Positions 61,768-64,000 of a stretch of 64,000 nucleotides of DNA are shown piece by piece. The DNA lies in the NCBI RefSeq assembly GCF_900110755.1, contig NZ_FOFF01000003.1, forward strand, positions 186,001 to 250,000, in the 5' to 3' direction. Source of the stretch: Streptomyces sp. yr375. Lineage in GTDB: Bacteria; Actinomycetota; Actinomycetes; Streptomycetales; Streptomycetaceae. Numbering within the stretch: position 1 is the stretch's first letter; every line of letters begins with the position of its first letter. Below the pieces are notes generated by a model, which was not told where the DNA came from, made no database searches, and was given only the letters and a program-made list of their open reading frames with translations. The position numbers and the translations under genes are program-made.

Positions 61768-62913
61768 GTGAACACACATGCCTCGGTCGTCGTCATCGGC
61801 GGCGGAGTGATGGGCACCAGCATCGCCTACCACCTCGCCGCCGCGGGCGTCCGTGACGTCCTGCTCCTCGAACGCGACGAACTCGGCGCGGGCTCGACCT
61901 CGAAGGCCGCGGGAGGCGTGCGCGCCCAGTTCTCCGACGAGCTGAACATCCAGCTCGGGGCGCGCAGCCTGGAGGCGTTCGGGCGGTTCGGCGAGGAGAT
62001 CGGCCACGACATCGGGCTGCACCGGGTCGGCTACCTCTTCCTGCTGTCCACCCCGCAGGAGGTCGCCCACTTCGAGACGAGCGTGCGGCGGCAGAACGCG
62101 CTCGGGGTGCCCAGCCGGCTCATCGACCCGGCCGAGGCGCAGCGCCTCTCCCCGCTGATCAGGACCGACGGGTTACTCGCGGCCGCGTACTCGCCCGACG
62201 ACGGCCACTGCACCCCCGAAGCCGTCGTCCACGGGTACGCGGCCGCCGCCCGCCAGTGCGGTGCCCGCATCCTGCGGCACACCGCCGTCACCGGCATCGA
62301 ACGGCAGGGCGACGCCATCACCGCCGTGCGGACCACCCTCGGCCCGATCAGCACGGACACGGTGATCTGCGCGGCCGGCGCCTGGTCCAGGGCCGTCGGC
62401 GCGATGGCCGGCGTCGACCTGCCGGTGGAGCCGCTGCGCCGCCAGATCGCGGTCACCGAACCGGTCCCCGCCCTCCCGCCGGACCTCCCCATGACCATCG
62501 ACTTCACCAGCAGCCTCTACTTCCACCGGGAGGGCCCCGGCCTGCTGGTCGGCATGTCCGACCCGGACGAACGCCCCGGCTTCGCCACCGACACCCACGA
62601 CCGGTGGATCCCGCGCCTCGCCGCCGCCCTGGAACACCGCGCCCCCACCCTCCTCGACCTGCGCCGCACCGGCGGCTGGGCGGGCCTGTACGAGGTCACC
62701 CCGGACCACAACGCCCTGATCGGCGAGGCGTCCTCGGTATCCCGTTTTCTGTATGCGACCGGCTTCTCCGGCCACGGTTTCCTCCAGGGCCCGGCGGTCG
62801 GCGAGGTCGTCCGCGACCTGTACCTGGGCCGCGTACCCTTCGTGGACGTCACCCCCCTGAGCGCCGACCGCTTCGCGGACGACGCCCCGCGTCCGGAGGT
62901 CAACCGCGTATGA
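61768..62913 (+). CDS. FAD-dependent amine oxidoreductase (sarcosine-oxidase-like), with a TTA codon
   Basis: A 381-residue DAO-family flavoprotein; the GTG start follows CGAAAGGAGCCGCTC. VVVIGGGVMGTSIAYHLAAAG near residue 7 is the FAD loop, GAGSTSKAAGGVRAQFSDEL near 42 the covalent-site region of this family, VICAAGAWSRAVGAMAG near 197, and ATGFSGHGFLQGPAVGE near 328 the C-terminal block. Codon 136 is TTA, so bldA may control it. It overlaps the saccharopine dehydrogenase start by 4 bases. It probably oxidises an N-substituted amino acid, perhaps saccharopine-like or pipecolate, as the partner suggests. Confidence 0.88.
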   Translation: MNTHASVVVIGGGVMGTSIAYHLAAAGVRDVLLLERDELGAGSTSKAAGGVRAQFSDELNIQLGARSLEAFGRFGEEIGHDIGLHRVGYLFLLSTPQEVAHFETSVRRQNALGVPSRLIDPAEAQRLSPLIRTDGLLAAAYSPDDGHCTPEAVVHGYAAAARQCGARILRHTAVTGIERQGDAITAVRTTLGPISTDTVICAAGAWSRAVGAMAGVDLPVEPLRRQIAVTEPVPALPPDLPMTIDFTSSLYFHREGPGLLVGMSDPDERPGFATDTHDRWIPRLAAALEHRAPTLLDLRRTGGWAGLYEVTPDHNALIGEASSVSRFLYATGFSGHGFLQGPAVGEVVRDLYLGRVPFVDVTPLSADRFADDAPRPEVNRV

Positions 62914-63992
62914 CCGAACTGCATCTGTGGCTGCGTCACGAGACCCGCACCACCGAACGGCGCACCCCGGTCGTCCCCGACGACGCCCGCCGCCTCGTCG
63001 AGGCCGGTGTGGCACTGACCGTCGAGGACTCCCCGCAGCGCGTCCACCCGACCCGGGAGTACGAGGCCGTCGGCGCCCGCATCGCCCCCGCCGGCTCCTG
63101 GACGTCCGCGCCGCCCGACACGGTCGTCCTCGGCCTCAAGGAACTCCCGGACGAGCCAGCCGAATTGACGCACCGTCACATCTTCTTCGGGCACGCCTAC
63201 AAGCAACAGCCGGGCGCCGCTACCCTGTTGCGCCGGTTCGCCGCCGGGGGCGGTGCGCTGCTCGACCTGGAGTACCTGGCCGACGGCCACGGCCGCCGCC
63301 TCGCCGCCTTCGGCTTCTGGGCGGGCTACCTGGGCGCTGCCCTGGCGGTCCTGCAACACAGGGGCAGGCTGCTCGCCCCGCTGCGTCCCACGGAGAAGGG
63401 CGAGTTGGACGAGACGCTGCGCCCGGCCCCCGGCGACGAGGAGTTCACCGCGCTCGTCGTCGGCGCCCTGGGCCGCAGCGGCCGGGGCGCACGGGCCGCG
63501 TTCGCCGTCGCCGGCTGCGACCCCACCTGCTGGGACCTGGCCGAGACCCGCGACCTGGACCGCGCCGCGCTGCTGGCCCACGACGTGCTGGTCAACTGCG
63601 TCCTCGCCACGACCCCGGTGCCGCCGTTCGTCCGCGAGGCGGACCTCGACGACCCGGCCCGCCGACTGCGCACCCTCTCCGACGTCACCTGCGACGTCGG
63701 CTCGCCCCTCAACGTCCTGCCGGTGTACGACCGCACCACCGAGTGGACGGACCCGGTGCGCCGCCTGCGCAAGGAGCCCCCGCTCGACCTCATCGCCATC
63801 GACAACCTGCCGTCCCTGCTGCCCCGCGAGTCCAGCGCCGACTTCTCGGCGGATCTGACGCCCCACCTGCTGGACCTCGGCGACGGCGAGGGCGCCGGCG
63901 TCGACGGGCCGTGGGGGCGCTGCCTGGACCGTTTCCGCGAGGCGGCGGCCCGTGAACTCGGCGTGCCGGAAGGGGAGTTCGGCCGTGTCTGA
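62910..63992 (+). CDS. Saccharopine dehydrogenase-like protein (lysine-forming, Lys1 type)
   Basis: A 360-residue enzyme of the alanine dehydrogenase/saccharopine dehydrogenase group. LHLWLRHETRTTERRTPVVP at the start is the typical N-terminal substrate motif (R-E-x-K-x-x-E-R-R type, here as RHETRTTERR). HRHIFFGHAYKQQPGAATLL near residue 90 and LLDLEYLADGHGRRLAAFG near 112 follow the yeast Lys1 pattern (FaHcyK, D-E/ fG). CDVGSPLNVLPVYDRTTEW near 272 is the C-terminal domain. It should link or release lysine and 2-oxoglutarate through saccharopine. Start overlaps the flavoprotein stop, and its stop lies inside the next gene. Confidence 0.85.
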   Translation: MTELHLWLRHETRTTERRTPVVPDDARRLVEAGVALTVEDSPQRVHPTREYEAVGARIAPAGSWTSAPPDTVVLGLKELPDEPAELTHRHIFFGHAYKQQPGAATLLRRFAAGGGALLDLEYLADGHGRRLAAFGFWAGYLGAALAVLQHRGRLLAPLRPTEKGELDETLRPAPGDEEFTALVVGALGRSGRGARAAFAVAGCDPTCWDLAETRDLDRAALLAHDVLVNCVLATTPVPPFVREADLDDPARRLRTLSDVTCDVGSPLNVLPVYDRTTEWTDPVRRLRKEPPLDLIAIDNLPSLLPRESSADFSADLTPHLLDLGDGEGAGVDGPWGRCLDRFREAAARELGVPEGEFGRV

Positions 63993-64000
63993 CCTCGTTC
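63985..64000 (+). CDS. Start of a further gene, cut by the window edge
   Basis: GTG at 63985 follows AAGGGGAGTTCGGCC (GGGGAG site) and opens VSDLV before the window ends. It overlaps the saccharopine dehydrogenase stop by 8 bases, so it is very likely the third gene of that operon, perhaps a partner saccharopine enzyme. Identity cannot be told from five codons. Confidence 0.45.

Overview
This is high-GC (about 70%) actinobacterial chromosome, almost certainly Streptomyces. Third codon positions are nearly all G or C. GTG and even TTG starts follow strong GGAGG-type ribosome sites. There is a complete conservon (cvnA-E) with a CYP157-like P450, TAT signal peptides are frequent, and rare TTA (bldA) codons occur in only three genes. 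Several neighbourhoods recall the Streptomyces coelicolor SCO657x-6590 and SCO6648-6655 regions; that comparison is from memory and was not searched.

Left part, + strand, 1-16 kb. A sugar-catabolism operon (end of an ABC sugar-binding protein, Gfo/Idh/MocA oxidoreductase, TIM-barrel isomerase, secreted sugar dehydrogenase-like protein with PKD and CBM6-like domains, ThuA-DUF1080 protein) looks like a 3-keto-glycoside route. A 14-bp hairpin separates it from an Ebo-type operon: inositol-phosphate-synthase-like cyclase, EboC, a TIM barrel, EboA, EboB, EboE and an EboF-like phosphatase. All seven are overlapping or 3 nt apart. A TAT-exported TIM barrel closes this part, followed by a 19-bp bidirectional hairpin.

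16-24 kb, - strand: oxalate catabolism (oxc, frc, an ADP-forming acyl-CoA ligase, an OFA-type oxalate/formate transporter). It carries two decayed genes: the tail of a membrane transporter, and a frameshifted sucC divergent from oxc. tRNA-Leu(GAG) follows.

24-28.5 kb: conservon cvnA-B-C-D-E ending at a 14-bp hairpin. 28.5-36 kb, - strand: a flavin monooxygenase, then a trans-4-hydroxyproline catabolic operon (three-subunit D-hydroxyproline dehydrogenase, DapA-family deaminase, 2-epimerase, GntR repressor). The last enzyme, 2-oxoglutarate semialdehyde dehydrogenase, is not here.

36-47 kb: mixed genes (lipoprotein, nucleotidyltransferase, EF-G paralogue with an upstream small ORF, secreted beta-helix protein with a LacI-type operator, alpha/beta hydrolase, three proteins of unknown function, a CooC/MinD-like ATPase).

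47-54 kb, + strand: GNAT, SBP_5 lipoprotein, a single-chain DppB-DppC permease without ATPase, MFS carrier, a His/Met-rich membrane protein and a YcnI copper protein. This may be a metal-handling operon.

54-61.7 kb: the most intriguing locus. A GTP cyclohydrolase II carrying Met at position 120 (the FAPy-forming type) sits with a creatininase-family amidohydrolase, a cysteine-free 6-pyruvoyltetrahydropterin-synthase homologue, a zinc-type dehydrogenase, GT4 glycosyltransferase, SAM methyltransferase, a flippase-like membrane protein and a CDP-alcohol phosphatidyltransferase. Together they suggest an undescribed GTP-derived, glycosylated and possibly lipid-linked metabolite. The window ends in a two-gene unit (FAD amine oxidase, saccharopine dehydrogenase) running into a third gene.
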